Assembly (NCBI GenBank): GCA_029718625.1
Contig: CM056389.1
Span: 7,703,687 to 7,767,686, forward strand
Direction of reading: 5' to 3'
DNA from: Synaphobranchus kaupii
Taxonomy: Eukaryota; Chordata; Actinopteri; Anguilliformes; Synaphobranchidae
Length of the DNA: 64,000 bases
The position numbers and the translations under genes are program-made. A model generated the notes under the pieces. The model did not search any database. It saw only the letters and a list, made by a program, of their open reading frames with translations, and was not told where the DNA came from. This document shows positions 11,713 through 27,190 of the stretch, piece by piece (within the stretch, counting starts at the first letter, position 1; every line of letters begins with the position of its first letter).

Positions 11713-13371
11713 CAGTCAAGCCGGAAAGTCTGCACACCCCTTTCACCTTCTCCACGTTTTATTACGTTACAGACATATTCTACAATAGATTGAGTTCATT
11801 TTTTGTCTCAAAATTCTACACAAAATAATGGCTGGTAATAATGGCCCGTAATGACAAAGTGAAAACAGGTTTTTAGACATTTGTGCTAATTTATTAAAAA
11901 TCAAAATGTAAAATATCATATGTATACAAGTGTGCACACCCTTTGATATGACACCCAAAAGTGAGCTGAGGTGCATTTTGTTTCCACTGATACTGCTTGA
12001 GATGTTTCTACAACTTAATTGGAGTCCACCTGTGATAAATTCAATTGATTGGACATGATTGGGGATTGCCAACACCTGCCTATATAAGTTCCCACAGTTG
12101 ACAGTGCATGTCAGAGCAAACTCCAAGCCATGGGGTCAAAGGAATTATCTGCAGACCTCAGAAACAGGATTGTGTCAAGGCATAGATCTGGAGAAGGGTA
12201 CGGAAAAATCTCTGCAGCTTTACAGGTCCCAAAGAGCCACATCATTCATAAATGGAAGAAGTTTGGGAACCACCAAGAATCTTCCTAGACCTGGCCGCCC
12301 GGCCAAACTGAGCAATCGGGGAAGACGGGCCTTGGCCAGGGAGGAGGGTGAGCAGGAACCCGAGGGTCACTCTGACAGAGCTCCAGCGTATCCTTGTGGA
12401 GATGGGAGAACCTTTCAGAAGATCAACCATCCAGGCAGCACTCCACCAATCAGGCCTTTATGGTAGAGTGGCCAGACGGAAGCCCCTTCTTAGTAAAAGG
12501 CACATCACAGCCCGCTTGGGAGTTTGCCAAAAGGCACCTAGAGGACTCTCAAACCATGAGAATCAAGATTCTCTGGTCTGATGAAACCAAAATGGAACTT
12601 TTTGGCCTGAATACCAAGCGTCACGTCTGGAGGAAACCAGGCACCGCTCATCACCTGGCTAATACCATCCCTACAGTGAAGCATGGTGCTGGCAGCATCA
12701 TGATGTGGGGATGTTTTTCAGCAGCGGGAACGGGGCGACTAGTCCTGATAGAGGGGAAAGATGAATGCAGCTAAGTACACGCGAGATCCTTGAAGAAAAC
12801 CTGCTCCAGAGCGCTCTGGACCTCAGACTGGGGCGAAGGTTTACCTTCCAACATGACAACGACCCGAAGCACACAGCCAAGAGAACAAAGGAGTGGCTTC
12901 GGAGAAAGTCTGTGCATGTCCTTGAGTGGCCCAGCCAGAGCCCAGACCTGAATCCAATTGAACATCTGTGAAAAAGAGCTGAAAATGGCTGTGTACCTGA
13001 CGCTCCCCATCCCAACCTGACGGAGCTTGCAAGGATATGCCAAGAGGAATGGGCAAAAATGTCCAGAAACAAGTGTGCCAAGCTCGTAGCTTCTTTCCCA
13101 AGATGCCTTGAAGCTGTAATCGCTGCCAAAGGTGCAGCAACCAAGTATTTAGGCTAAGGGTGTGTACAGATATGTAACCCCTAAATAAGCTATTTTTGTC
13201 AGTAAAATAAAATGTGCATATTTTCTAAAAACCTGTTTTCACTTCGTCATTATTGGCTATTGTGTGTAGATGTTTGAGGCAAAAAATGAACTATCTATTG
13301 TAGTATAAGTCTGTAACGTAATAAAAACGTGGAGAAGGTGAAAGGGGTGTGCAGACTTTCCGGCTTGACTG
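11713..13371 (+). mobile_element. Tc1-like DNA transposon with long inverted repeats (copy A)
   Basis: Both ends read CAGTCAAGCCGGAAAGTC inward and are bounded by TA, the target duplication expected of Tc1/mariner elements. The inverted repeats extend for about 160-170 bp (11713-11876 and 13205-13371). Length is 1659 bp, typical for the group. The element sits inside a (TG)n/(TA)n tract. It is inactive because its transposase frame is broken. Confidence 0.93.
12130..13157 (+). pseudogene. Broken Tc1-like transposase (copy A)
   Basis: The reading starts at the ATG at 12130 (MGSKELSADLRNRIVSRH, the N-terminal helix-turn-helix region) and ends at TAA 13155. Conserved pieces are spread over all three frames: TLTELQRILVEMGEPFRRST, the first acidic residue in [29 protein letters not shown], the second in [11 protein letters not shown], and the glutamate in [10 protein letters not shown]. 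Thus a DD34E-type catalytic core is recognisable, but several frameshifts and a TGA after the PIEHL motif prevent a full product. Similar indels in homopolymers between the two assembled copies mean some breaks may be sequencing errors, though both copies are broken. Confidence 0.92.
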
Positions 13372-14253
13372 TATATATATGATATAGATATGTATGTGTG
13401 TATACGCACAGTACATACCCTGCAGGAGTATGAGTCGGAGGGGTTGCCCCTGTATGTCTGAGGCGGCCCTTCAGGAGTGTAAAAATGGTGGTGGGGGAGG
13501 GGGGGGAGAGCACATGACTGCACCCCCCCATGGCTCTCCGGGTGTGAAGAGATTTAAAGCACTCCATTGTAGCTGCAGAATCGACGGAAAGAAACCGCTT
13601 CAGAAGAAAGAGGGGGGACAGAAAGAAAGAGGGGAGAGGGGAAAGAAAAAGGACAACACGGGGGGCCAAACCCCAAAACTTATCTGCTGTCCCCTCTAAT
13701 AACCTGTTTCCAAGGGGGGCAGAGGCATGGGGGGCGTGTCACATAGTGCCCCACCTGGACACATTCTACTAATGACTGACAGCAGGGTAATGGCCTTACT
13801 TTCCTGTTTAACGGCCTTCTTTTCTTTCTCCTCTACCCTCCCCTCTCTCTATCCATCCCCCCTCTCTCTCCTTCTCTCTCTCCCCGCAGGGCCGGCTGGT
13901 TCGAGGAGCAGCGATGTGTGTGTGTGTGTTGGCTGATCTGCAGGCAGTTCTTCACTGGCAAGCTTTATGTCCGTGTGTCCCAGCTAAAGCTGCCAGCTGA
14001 AGAACTGTTGTGGTCTGCTCTTTCCTACGACGAAGAGGGAGGAGGAAGAGGAAGAGGAGAAGTCTCCTCCTTTCCTACGACAGAAGAGGAGGGGACCCAG
14101 TGGTGTACAGGGCGTCTCAGACCAAAATATCTGTCGTGTGACACTAAGAACTGTAGTTAGCATCTTCCTCATTCACACACACACGCACACGCACGCACAA
14201 GCTCACACGCACACAGTCTTACAGGCACACGCACCTGATCGCATACACACTCA

Positions 14254-14287
<34 letters not shown>

Positions 14288-15790
14288 TGCACACAAAAAT
14301 ATGGTGCGCAAAAGCATGTGTGCATTCACCCTCACCGCTTACTCAAGAGAGACCAGCAAACAAACAAAAAAAAATAAGGATGTGAAAAAGCTGACACTTA
14401 AAACTGAAAGACGCGCACGCACGCACACACACCTCATCACACAATGTTTCTCTTCAAGGCATAAACGGGATCTTTCTGACACTACCACATTCCACACTAC
14501 CCCCCCCCCCCTTCTCTCTCTCCATCTCTCCCTCCCTCTATCCCTCCATCCCTCTCCCTTTTGTGCAGAGGTACAGGGGGAGTGAGAGAATGAGGATGGA
14601 GCAGATCTGTTCAGATGTGTTCAGGCAGGGCTGTGTGTGACAGAGAGAGAGAGCTGCTTTTTACCCCACAGAGCTGCCAACTCTCCACATGAAAGGGCAG
14701 GTCAGCTCCTGGAGGAGGCTTTGGGAGAGAGGAGATACTGCTCCTCCCCTGGGCACCTCCTACCCCCCCACCCCCCCCCCCCTCAACGCTGTCAATCATC
14801 CCTGTTCTCTCCACTCAAAAACACAGTAAAGGAAATGTTAACTATTGTAAAATATTATAATATTGTGCCATACTGTTCAGCATGTGACCATAATTATATT
14901 AAAATAAAACAATAAGATAATTAAAGTGAAATGTCTCTCTCTCTCTTTCTTACACACACACACACACAACACCATGTATGTTATGAAAGCATAAGTGCAC
15001 GTGCACACACACACACACACACACACAATGAATAAAAAAAACAGGATATGAAAAAAGTGACCCTCAAAAAGGCAGACAAATACTAATAAATGTTCTGAAG
15101 CAGAACCAGATGCCCCAACACACACACCCCCCCCCCCTGGGTCATTTTGTCCCCAGGTGCCTGGCTGAGCTGTGGGTAACAGGATTTGGGGTTGTGACCC
15201 CAGCGGTACAGGTTAGGTTTTAGGCCCTTTGCTCCAGATCACTGTTAAAAAACTGGGTCAGATTGGAACTCTGAACGGACTCCAAGTACACAGCATCCAG
15301 CAGTAACCATGTTAAAGATCAGTCACTAGTGTGTGTGTCTGAAAGCCAAAATGAAATTATTTTTTTTTTTTTAAATATCAGTCACTGGTGTGTCAGAATG
15401 TCTGTGAAAGCCAAAATGATTAAATAAATGTGTGTCTCTAATAGCAGTCTCCCAGAACACCTCTGGCAGATATTTAAAGCCCCTCCCTGCCTTCCAGCCC
15501 CTGAAAGCTGAGCACTGTGGGAAACGATCAGGTCCATCGCGACGTACAAGGAATGGATGCAGTAATCCAGTTAACGGAAGAACAATCCTTGGACCGTGGC
15601 CGTGAACGAATATGATCCCTTCACCCCTTTGAGGGCGCATATTTGAGTCATCAAAAAGCTTTTGAGTGGGTGACCTTTTCTCACACTTAAAATCCCCGGA
15701 TGAAACCCTTATTTCCGGGGTTTTGTTGAGGGGGATCAGGAGCACATAAATCCGACAATTTCAGGAAGTAAACCGGAAGTAAAAACTAAA
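13372..15790. other. Non-coding stretch with simple repeats (copy A)
   Basis: No gene is recognised. Contents include purine-rich DNA at about 13600-13660, pyrimidine-rich DNA at about 13825-13885, GA-rich words at about 14028-14090, (CA)n at about 14174-14290, C tracts at 14501 and 14764, (CA)n at 14953-14969 and 15004-15027, and a T tract at 15358-15371. Confidence 0.5.
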
Positions 15791-15829
15791 ACTTGTTGTA
15801 CGAGACCATGCAAGCCATACATGCCATAG

Positions 15830-17283
15830 ACCTCCCCGCTTTAAGACCTGTCCATCACCGTCGACGGAACCGCTCTGCAAGGAACCTGGGGGTTGTCCTG
15901 GACGACCAGCTGGACTTCAAAGAACACATCATGGCAACGGCACGGTCCTGCAGGTTCCTCTTGTACACCACCAGGAGGATTCGACCGTACCTGACCACCT
16001 ACTCCACCCAGCTTCTTGTCCAGACCATGGTTCTCACACCTGGACAACTGCAACTCCCTTCTCGCAAGCCTACCAGCCTGCGCCATTCTGCCCCTACAAC
16101 TGGTCCAGAACGCGGCTGCTCGGCTTGTGTTCAACCTCCCGAAGTTCTCCAATGTCACCCACCCCCCCTGCTGAGGTCACTCCACTGGCTGCCGGTCGCT
16201 GGCCAGGATCAGGTTCAAAGTTCTGACCCTGGCCTACACTGCAGCCAAGAAGGTCAGGCCCCTCCTACCTACAGGACTTAATCCAGCACTACGCTCCTGC
16301 TCGACCCACTTCGCTCTGCTTGCTGCAGGGCGACTTGCACTTCCCTCCCTCCGTGTTAACGGCTCTCGCTCGTCCTGACTGCGGAGCTTTCCACCCTAGC
16401 TCCCCAGTGGTGGAATGAGCTCCCCACTCCGCTGCGCTCAGCTGAAACACTGTCTGTTTTCCGTTGTGGTCTGAAAAATGCACTTTTTCAGACTCCACCT
16501 CGACTAAACTACCTACACCTGCCTGGCCAAAAAAAAAGTCGCTGTTGCACCCGTCATGCATAGTGCCCACTGTACAAGCCTCTGGAGGCAGTGTTATGAT
16601 CTGAGGTTGCTTCAATTGGTCAGGTCTAGGCTCAGCAACGTTATGCAGCAATAAAATGAAGTCAGCTGAGTACCTGAATGTACTGAATGACCAGGTTATC
16701 CCATCAGCGGGCATATTCCAGAACGACAATGCCAAGATTCATTGGGCTCAATTGTGAAAGAGTGCTTCAGGGAGCATGAGGAATCATTTTCACACATGAA
16801 TTGGCCACCAGAGTCCTGAGCTTAACCCCATTGAAAGTCTTTGGGATGTGCTGGAGAAGACTTTACGGAGTGGTTCGACTCTCCCAGTCGTCAATACAAG
16901 ATTTCGGCCAAAAATGAATGCAACTCTGGACGGAAATAAATGTTGTGACGTCGCATAATGTTGTCGAAACAATGCCACGACGAATGCGCGCCGTAATCAA
17001 AGCTAAAGGCGGGTCCAATTAAATATTAGAGTGTACGACTTTTTTTTTGGCCAGGCAGTGTATATAGGGCCAATTCTATAGTACTTGCTTCCTTGGTTTT
17101 TTTATAGTTAAGAATGTATAGCTGACCGTGTTCTATGTTCATTACTAGGGATGGCTCCTACGCTGTGAGAAAGTTGTACTTTGTCGGATCTGCTTTGTAG
17201 TCGCGTCAATGACCTTCAATATGCACTTATTGTACGTCGCTTTGGATTAAAGCGTCTGCCAAATAATTGTAAGGTAATGTAAT
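15830..17283 (+). mobile_element. 5'-truncated L2-type LINE, interrupted by a Tc1-like remnant (copy A)
   Basis: The + strand encodes RNLGVVLDDQLDFKEHIMAT, then RRIRPYLTTYSTQLLVQTMV and, in other frames, LRSLHWLPVA, the C-terminal part of an L2/CR1-like reverse transcriptase. The 3' end (about 17225-17283) has the tail GTCGCTTTGGATTAAAGCGT. The LINE sequence is split at 16516-17060. Frameshifts and truncation show it is dead. Confidence 0.87.
16516..17060 (+). mobile_element. Internally deleted Tc1-like element nested in the LINE (copy A)
   Basis: Ends match as inverted repeats (CACTGCCTGGCCAAAAAAAA, with one extra C on the left in this copy) and are bounded by TA. The interior translates in pieces to [29 protein letters not shown], which are the second aspartate and the glutamate regions of a Tc1-type transposase. 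The DNA-binding domain and first catalytic residue are absent, so the copy is non-autonomous. The family differs from the 1.66-kb Tc1-like element nearby, since the ends differ. Confidence 0.85.
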
Positions 17284-17856
17284 GAGACATAGAGCGTATA
17301 TGCATGTCTATGGAAAACAAATATGCATGTCTATGGTACGAGAGCGGGTCATATTACAAACTACTTCCTCACTAGTTTTGGAAAGAGTTTTGCAGGATTT
17401 CTTTCGCACACTGCTTGCACAAGTGAGGGGAGAGGGGCACATAGTAAACAGGGGTCTGAGTGGACAGGGGGCAGGGAACAGGGATCATATTCGGCGATGG
17501 CCTGTCTGTCTGTCTCCCACGGGTAACACTGGAGCAGAGGGGATCATGGGTACATGGATGTAGGGGACAGAGTTGGGACGGATGTTCATGAACCGTGAAA
17601 TGGGCCAATGGGTGAAGGTGTAGCCTCGTCATTATCTGACTGGTTAAAACCAGGACTGCATACCTCTGGTCCTGGGGGGCTGGTCCTGCATGGTGTTAGT
17701 TTTCTGACGGCTCTACAAACTACGCTGGTTCAGTCCTGTACTTGAGCTCAGTGAAATCTTTGGATCAAGATCAAGACACAAATGAGATAATTAATAATAA
17801 ATATCTATAAACTATACCCAACACGGCTTAAGTACAACCCAACGGCTCTTTTTACA

Positions 17857-18088
17857 TCAGTCCCACGTTCCACATTTGGGAGGGTTCCGGGCTTTACTCA
17901 GTGCAGTTATGCAGCTAACTCAGTAACCCTGCTTTGTGAAATACCCCCAGGATTACTGAGTTAGCTGGATAAACTGCACTGAGTAAAACCCGGAACAGCT
18001 GTATTACTTCAGTCCATGTTCCACATTTGGAAGGGTTCTGGGTTTTACTCAGAGCAGTTATCCAGCTAACTCAGGTAATCCTGCCTTT
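17857..18088. repeat. Direct and inverted repeat cluster (copy A)
   Basis: A ~47-bp sequence (containing TTTACTCAGTGCAGTTATGC) at 17885-17931 is followed by its inverted copy at about 17949-17996, giving a hairpin with a ~17-nt loop. A direct copy follows at about 18010-18088. This is probably a dispersed MITE-like fish repeat. Confidence 0.7.
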
Positions 18089-18200
18089 GTGATACAGGCC
18101 CCCAGGACTGCTATTTATTACTGCATGTTGGTTTTAGGGGTGTTTCAGCTCACAAGTACTGGAGCTATCCTGCGTTCAAGTTCTCCTGGGAAGTCGAAAG

Positions 18201-18700
18201 NNNNNNNNNNNNNNNNNNNNNNNNNNNNNNNNNNNNNNNNNNNNNNNNNNNNNNNNNNNNNNNNNNNNNNNNNNNNNNNNNNNNNNNNNNNNNNNNNNNN
18301 NNNNNNNNNNNNNNNNNNNNNNNNNNNNNNNNNNNNNNNNNNNNNNNNNNNNNNNNNNNNNNNNNNNNNNNNNNNNNNNNNNNNNNNNNNNNNNNNNNNN
18401 NNNNNNNNNNNNNNNNNNNNNNNNNNNNNNNNNNNNNNNNNNNNNNNNNNNNNNNNNNNNNNNNNNNNNNNNNNNNNNNNNNNNNNNNNNNNNNNNNNNN
18501 NNNNNNNNNNNNNNNNNNNNNNNNNNNNNNNNNNNNNNNNNNNNNNNNNNNNNNNNNNNNNNNNNNNNNNNNNNNNNNNNNNNNNNNNNNNNNNNNNNNN
18601 NNNNNNNNNNNNNNNNNNNNNNNNNNNNNNNNNNNNNNNNNNNNNNNNNNNNNNNNNNNNNNNNNNNNNNNNNNNNNNNNNNNNNNNNNNNNNNNNNNNN
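18201..18700. other. Assembly gap of exactly 500 N
   Basis: 500 unspecified bases. The round length suggests a placeholder of unknown true size. The flanks overlap by 9.4 kb of the same sequence, so the true gap may be negative. Confidence 0.99.
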
Positions 18701-19427
18701 CATTTTGCGTAGAGGCGGAAACTATAATTACACCCTCATAATATCAGCGCTGCCATTGAAAATTTTAATTAGGCCTAAACCGAAGCTGTTTTGGCAAGGG
18801 TTTTTCCAGATGCTATTTTGATCATTCCCGCATTCTGCGGTAAGGGAAATATTGCAGCTACATAAAAAATTTTATTTTTTTATTTTTTTTTCCCCTCACC
18901 CTCTACTGGTGCATTTCACCCACTCACTCACTCACTCTCACCCACCCTCTCACTCACTCTCACCCACCCTCTCACTCACTCACCCACCCTCTCACTCACT
19001 CTCACCCACCCACCCACTCACTCACTCACTCTTAACTCACTCACTCACCCCACCCACTCTCTCCCCTGCCAGCATGTAGCCTATTGAAAAATGTTCAAAA
19101 TAACTGAGCCATGTTTAATTACATTTTTGTATTCAGCATAAAATATTATGCAGGGACTACTTTTTTTATAGAATAAATAAATGTAAGTAATTCTGTTGTC
19201 TGTTTATTTTTTTCACCTTTCAGAAGAATACAGATAGTCTCACTCGCATTATTGCACGTTTATTTCATGGATATAGAATTTTGGTTAAAAGTTACTGAAT
19301 CGAATCGTGGTTTACAGAATCGAATCGTTCCAAAAAAAAAAGTGTCCTTGAATCGAATCGCCAACTACTGAATCGTTAATCGAATCGAATCGCTGTGAAG
19401 CCAAAGATTCACACCCCTAACACCCAG
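18701..19427. mobile_element. hAT-like element, left end missing at the gap (copy B)
   Basis: This is the right three quarters of the element seen at 8482-9443. It ends in the reverse complement of TAGGGGTGTGAATC at 19419, followed by ACACCCAG (19420-19427), the intact right target duplication. Confidence 0.7.
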
Positions 19428-21039
19428 TAGTTAAGATTTTGAGGAGATGATCCAGGATCAGGCTACATGTCCCAGTCCTCTCCTTCAACCATTTATGCAA
19501 GATGTTAAGGAGATGATCCAGGATCAGCTCTCTGGTTTAGAATCCATTCCGCTGCCTTGGGCCAATTTTCCGCCATTTCCCACGAGTGTCAGAGTTGGCG
19601 TGTCCCGTGCCGCACGAGGGTTTCGGAAGTGGCGGACGTGCCAGAGGGGACCTCGGATGGCCTGGTGACGTCTGTCCTCAGGATGAGACCAGACTTGTAC
19701 ATCCTGTTTACCGCCTTGGTAACACTCTCCCGGCAACGAGTCCATGAGAGAAAGAGATTTCCATTTCCCTGGTGAGCAGGTGGACTCCACAGCTCCTGTG
19801 CTTCCGCTCGCGACTTGACCCCCCTCCTGCAAGCGTCAATCAGGCTCTCGGCCACGCCTAGATCTCCCCCTCAGCCACGCTCACTCCCCCCTCAACCACG
19901 CCCGCTGCCCTCTCAGCCACACCCACTGCCCATGCAGATTTCTTTCAAGGCTCATTCCGAGTGTTAAATGTCTCGGTGGTGTAGCCTGTGAGAGCACCGT
20001 CCGCATGCTCATTACCAGCCCCGATGTTGCCGATGGTTCGAATCCGGTCACGCGACCCTTTGTCGAATGTCTCTCCCTCTTTCTCACTCCCCATTCTTCC
20101 TGTCTGCCGAATGTTGGCTCCGATAGGTCGGTTTGTGGGGGTAATGTGTTGGAATTAATGGAACTATGTAACTGGGGCCACACAGTGGCTCTCTCTGCAC
20201 AGGACGGTCCTGCCAGCGGACGCCCCACTTGCCCACTTCTGCTCTAAAATGGTCATGTTCAATGCATTGGTGCATTTGGTGTATTCAGGAATGCACCCTT
20301 AGACCACATCTAAAACCTGCTCCTGGCCTCGTCTGCTTATGCTGTATTATACAGAGCTAGTCAAGCAGAGATCCTGATGTGCATGTGTGTGTGAGGAGAG
20401 AGGCATACAGGGTACCATGGTACCACAGTGTCCGTTCTACCCACACTGTAACACACATTCTCAGAGTGCTCAGCACTGCTCTTTGCTCAGATTCTTCTGA
20501 ATCTTATCAGCTTGCTGTTCCCTTGTGTGCTATGTGGCCTACAGTCTCCTCTCACAACACACACACACGCCATCTCCGTACCATCGGCATGGGAACAAGG
20601 CACCTGGCTCAAGTACCCACAATGCATCAGTGCAGAGCAATTCTGCCAGGAGCGGTAGCTGCACCTAGCTGCAGGGTGCGTGTGCTGGACGTCCCCATTA
20701 ACTGGGGAACAACTGACCCCAGATCAGTGGAGGACTGCAGGAATGCACAGTGGCGGATGTAAATGTCTGTGCTCTCTGATCTGAGCGCTGACCCCAGATC
20801 AGTGGCAGACTGGTAGAATGCACAGTGGAGGATGGGAACGCGCGTGTGCTCTCTTACCTGAGCACATTGATGTAGCACAGGTACGGCTGCCAGCTAGTAA
20901 ACCTCAGCAGGGAAAATGGAGGCTGTGACTCATGTATTGATCTGCAGGTCCCTGTGCTCATGGCGCATCCCCTGTGTGTGTGTGTGTGTGTGCGTGCGCG
21001 TGTTGCGTGTGTGTGTTTGTGTGTGTGCACGCATGCATG

Positions 21040-21086
<47 letters not shown>

Positions 21087-21422
21087 ACCTGGTGTTGTTC
21101 AGACATGCCCCCCCCCCCCCCTCCTCTCTCCCATGACGTGAGCAGAGCGATCGCTGACACCGGTCGTCACCCAGGCAACTGTTGTTGGGTGTCGTGCGGA
21201 GGTGCGTTGTTGAAATATGAGTGGCGGGGTCAGTGTGATTAATGACTTCATTTGTGAGCGCTGGAGGCTGCTACTACTGCGTTAGGGGTCTGGGGGAGTG
21301 GTCAGCCCCCCCCCCCTCCCCCCTCCTCACCACCACCACGTTTGTTCTAAGAAGCTTCTGCACGTGTGCCATAAATCAGTCCCAGGCTGTGTGCAGCGGG
21401 AACGCAATGTTCTGTATGCAAC

Positions 21423-21461
<39 letters not shown>

Positions 21462-21601
21462 TGTGCAAGGTCTGTCCACTGGTGTGTGTTTGTAGTATGC
21501 GCATATGTTGCACAGCTCCTAAGTGACGCAGACTGATTTCTGCATAGTCACTGACACAACTGTGTGTGTGTGTGTGTGGTGTGTGTGTGTGTGTATATAT
21601 A
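19428..21601 (+). other. Non-coding stretch with SINE-like head at 19969-20115 (copy B)
   Basis: Equivalent to 9452-11712. It includes the tRNA-like head with B box GGTTCGAATCC, only one copy of the 92-bp segment, and (TG)n/(TA)n tracts at about 20972-21084 and 21429-21452. No gene is recognised. Confidence 0.5.
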
Positions 21602-23247
21602 CAGTCAAGCCGGAAAGTCTGCACACCCCTTTCACCTTCTCCACGTTTTATTACGTTACAGACATATTCTACAATAGATTGAGTTCATTTTTTGTCCTCA
21701 AAATTCTACACAAAATAGCCCGTAATGACAAAGTGAAAACAGGTTTTTAGACATTTGTGCTAATTTATTAAAAATCAAAATGTAAATATCATATGTATAC
21801 AAGTGTGCACACCCTTTGATATGACACCCAAAAGTGAGCTGAGGTGCATTTTGTTTCCACTGATACTGCTTGAGATGTTTCTACAACTTAATTGGAGTCC
21901 ACCTGTGATAAATTCAATTGATTGGACATGATTGGGGATTGCCAACACCTGCCTATATAAGGTCCCACAGTTGACAGTGCATGTCAGACCAAACTCCAAG
22001 CCATGGGGTCAAAGGAATTATCTGCAGACCTCAGAAACAGGATTGTGTCAAGGCATAGATCTGGAGAAGGGTAAGGAAAAATCTCTGCAGCTTTACAGGT
22101 CCCAAAGAGCACAGTGGCCACCATCATTCGTAAATGGAGGAAGTTTGGAACCACCAAAATCTTCCTAGACCTGGCCCGCCCGGCCAAAACTGAGCAATCG
22201 GGGAAGACGGGCCTTGGCCAGGGAGGTGAGCAGGAACCCGAGGGTCACTCTGACAGAGCTCCAGCGTATCCTTGTGGAGATGGGAGAACCTTTCAGAAGA
22301 TCAACCATCCAGGCAGCACTCCACCAATCAGGCCTTTATGGTAGAGTGGCCAGACGGAAGCCCCTCCTTAGTAAAAGGCACATTACAGCCACGCTTGGAG
22401 TTTGCCAAAAGGCACCTAGAGGACTCTCAATCCATGAGAATCAAGATTCTCTGGTCTGGATGAAACCAAAATGGAACTTTTTGGCCTGAATACCAAGCGT
22501 CACGTCTGGAGGAAACCAGGCACCGCTCATCACCTAGGCTAATACCATCCCTACAGTAAAGCATGGTGCTGGCAGCATCATGATGTGGGGATGTTTTTCA
22601 GCAGCGGGAACGGGGCGACTAGTCCTGATAGAGGGAAAGATGAATGCAGCTAAGTACACAACCGAGATCCTTGAAGAAAACCTGCTCCAGAGCGCTCTGG
22701 ACCTCAGACTAGGGCGAAGGGTTTACCTTCCAACATGACAACGACCCGAAGCACACACCAAGAGAACAAAGGAGTGGCTTCGGAGGAAAGTCTGCATGTC
22801 CTTGAGTGGCCCAGCCAGAGCCCCAGACCTGAATCCAATTGAACATCTGTGGGAAAGAGCTGAAAATGGCTGTGTACTGACGCTCCCCATCCAACCTGAC
22901 GGAGCTTGCAAGGATATGCCAGAGGAATGGGCAAAAAATGTCCAGAAACAAGTGTGCCAAGCTCGTAGCTTCTTTCCCAAGATGCCTTGAAGCTGTAATC
23001 GCTGCCAAGGTGCAGCAACCAAGTATTAGGCTAAGGGTGTGTACAGATATGTAACCCCTAAATAAGCTATTTTTGTCAGTAAAATAAAATAGCATATTTT
23101 CTAAAAACCTGTTTTCACTTCTTCATTATTGGCTATTGTGTGTAGATGTTTGAGGCAAAAAATGAACTCCATCTATTGTAGTATAAGTCTAACGTAATAA
23201 AACGTGGAGAAGGTGAAAGGGGGTGGGGAGACTTTCCGGCTTGACTG
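21602..23247 (+). mobile_element. Tc1-like DNA transposon with long inverted repeats (copy B)
   Basis: This is the counterpart of 11713-13371, with the same CAGTCAAGCCGGAAAGTC ends, TA borders and long inverted repeats. It is slightly shorter through small indels. Confidence 0.92.
22003..23034 (+). pseudogene. Broken Tc1-like transposase (copy B)
   Basis: This is the same broken transposase as at 12130-13157, from the ATG at 22003 to TAA at 23032. Here codon 24 is TAA where copy A has TAC, a real substitution. A 12-base stretch encoding TVAT before IIRKW, missing from copy A, is present. Catalytic-region pieces (LWSG-DETK region with an extra [22 protein letters not shown]) remain recognisable, the last being intact here where copy A has a stop. 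The two copies are therefore differently broken. Confidence 0.9.
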
Positions 23248-25743
<2,496 letters not shown>

Positions 25744-27190
25744 GACCTCCCCGCTTTAAGACCTGTCCATCACCGTCGACGGAACCGCTCTGTAAGGAAC
25801 CTGGGGGTTGTCCTGGACGACCAGCTGGACTTCAAAGAACACATCATGGCAACGGCACGGTCCTGCAGGTTCCTCTTGTACACCCATCAGGAGGATTCGA
25901 CCGTACCTGACCACCTACTCCACCCAGCTTCTTGTCCAGACCATGGTTCTCACACCTGGACAACTGCAACTCCCTTCTCGCAAGCCTACCAGCCTGCGCC
26001 ATTCTGCCCCTACAACTGGTCCAGAACGCGGCTGCTCGGCTTGTGTTCAACCTCCTGAAGTTCTCCAATGTCACCCCCCCTGCTGAGGTCACTCCACTGG
26101 CTGCCGGTCGTGGCCAGGATCAGGTTCAAAGTTCTGACCCTGGCCTACACTGCAGCCAAAAGGTCAGGCCCCCTCCTACCTACAGGACTTAATCCAGCAC
26201 TACGCTCCTGCTCGACCACTTCGCTCTGCCGCTGCAGGGCGACTTGCACTTCCCTCCCTCCATGTTAACGGCTCTCGCTCGTCCTGACTGCGGAGCTTTC
26301 CACCCTAGCTCCCCAGTGGTGGAATGAGCTCCCCACTCCGCTGCGCTCAGCTGAAACACTGTCTGTTTTCCGTCGTGGTCTGAAAATGCACTTTTTCAGA
26401 CTCCACCTCGACTAAACTACCTACACTGCCTGGCCAAAAAAAAAATTCGCTGTCGCCCGTCATGCATAGTGCCCACTGTACAAGCCTCTGGAGGCAGTGT
26501 TATGATCTGAGGTTGCTTCAATTGGTCAGGTCTAGGCTCAGCAACGTTATGCAGCAATAAAATGAAGTCAGCTGAGTACCTGAATGTACTGAATGACCAG
26601 GTTATCCCATCAGCGGGCATATTCCAGAACGACAATGCCAAGATTCATTGGGCTCAAATTGTGAAAGAGTGCTTCAGGGAGCATGAGGAATCATTTTCAC
26701 ACATGAATTGGCCACCAGAGTCCTGAGCTTAACCCCATTGAAAGTCTTTGGGATGTGCTGGAGAAGACTTTACGGAGTGGTTCGACCTCTCCCGTCGTCA
26801 ATACAAGATTTCGGCCAAAAATGAATGCAACTCTGGACGGAAATAAATGTTGTGACGTCGCATAATGTTGTCGAAACAATGCCACGACGAATGCGCGCCA
26901 TAATCAAAGCTAAAGGCGGTCCAATTAAATATTAGAGTGTACGACTTTTTTTTTGGCCAGGCAGTGTATATAGGGCCAATTCTATAGTACTTGCTTCCTT
27001 GGTTTTTTTATAGTTAAGAATGTATAGCTGACCGTGTTCTATGTTCATTACTAGGGATGGCTCCTACGCTGTGAGAAAGTTGTACTTTGTCGGATCTGCT
27101 TTGTAGTCGCGTCAATGACCTTCAATATGCACTTATTGTACGTCGCTTTGGATTAAAGCGTCTGCCAAATAATTGTAAGGTAATGTAATG
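25744..27190 (+). mobile_element. 5'-truncated L2-type LINE interrupted by a Tc1-like remnant (copy B)
   Basis: Counterpart of 15830-17283. One stretch keeps a better frame here (PACAILPLQLVQNAAARLVF at about 25990-26050), a hallmark of the L2 C-terminal domain. The tail lies at about 27135-27190. Confidence 0.87.
26424..26966 (+). mobile_element. Internally deleted Tc1-like element nested in the LINE (copy B)
   Basis: Counterpart of 16516-17060. Both ends here read CACTGCCTGGCC exactly inward and are bounded by TA. Confidence 0.86.

Larger units (their letters stand above)
8760..18200. repeat. Copy A of a 9.4-kb near-identical block ending at the N gap
   Basis: The block is collinear with 18701-28098 across its whole length. 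Copy A ends at the last base before the gap and copy B starts at the first base after it. The blocks differ by many one-base homopolymer indels, a few substitutions, a 92-bp duplication present only here and a longer (CA)n in the other copy. This is the dovetail pattern of two overlapping contig ends. Confidence 0.95.

Noticed and set aside
13860..13915. Possible splice acceptor (pyrimidine tract, CAG) followed by a frame AGWFEEQR
   Set aside because: The segment runs at once into (TG)n, has no donor that keeps a frame, and differs between the two assembled copies at that point.
18089..18712. Open frames across the first gap, and a similar one at 58477-59106
   Set aside because: They consist almost wholly of N-derived unknown residues.
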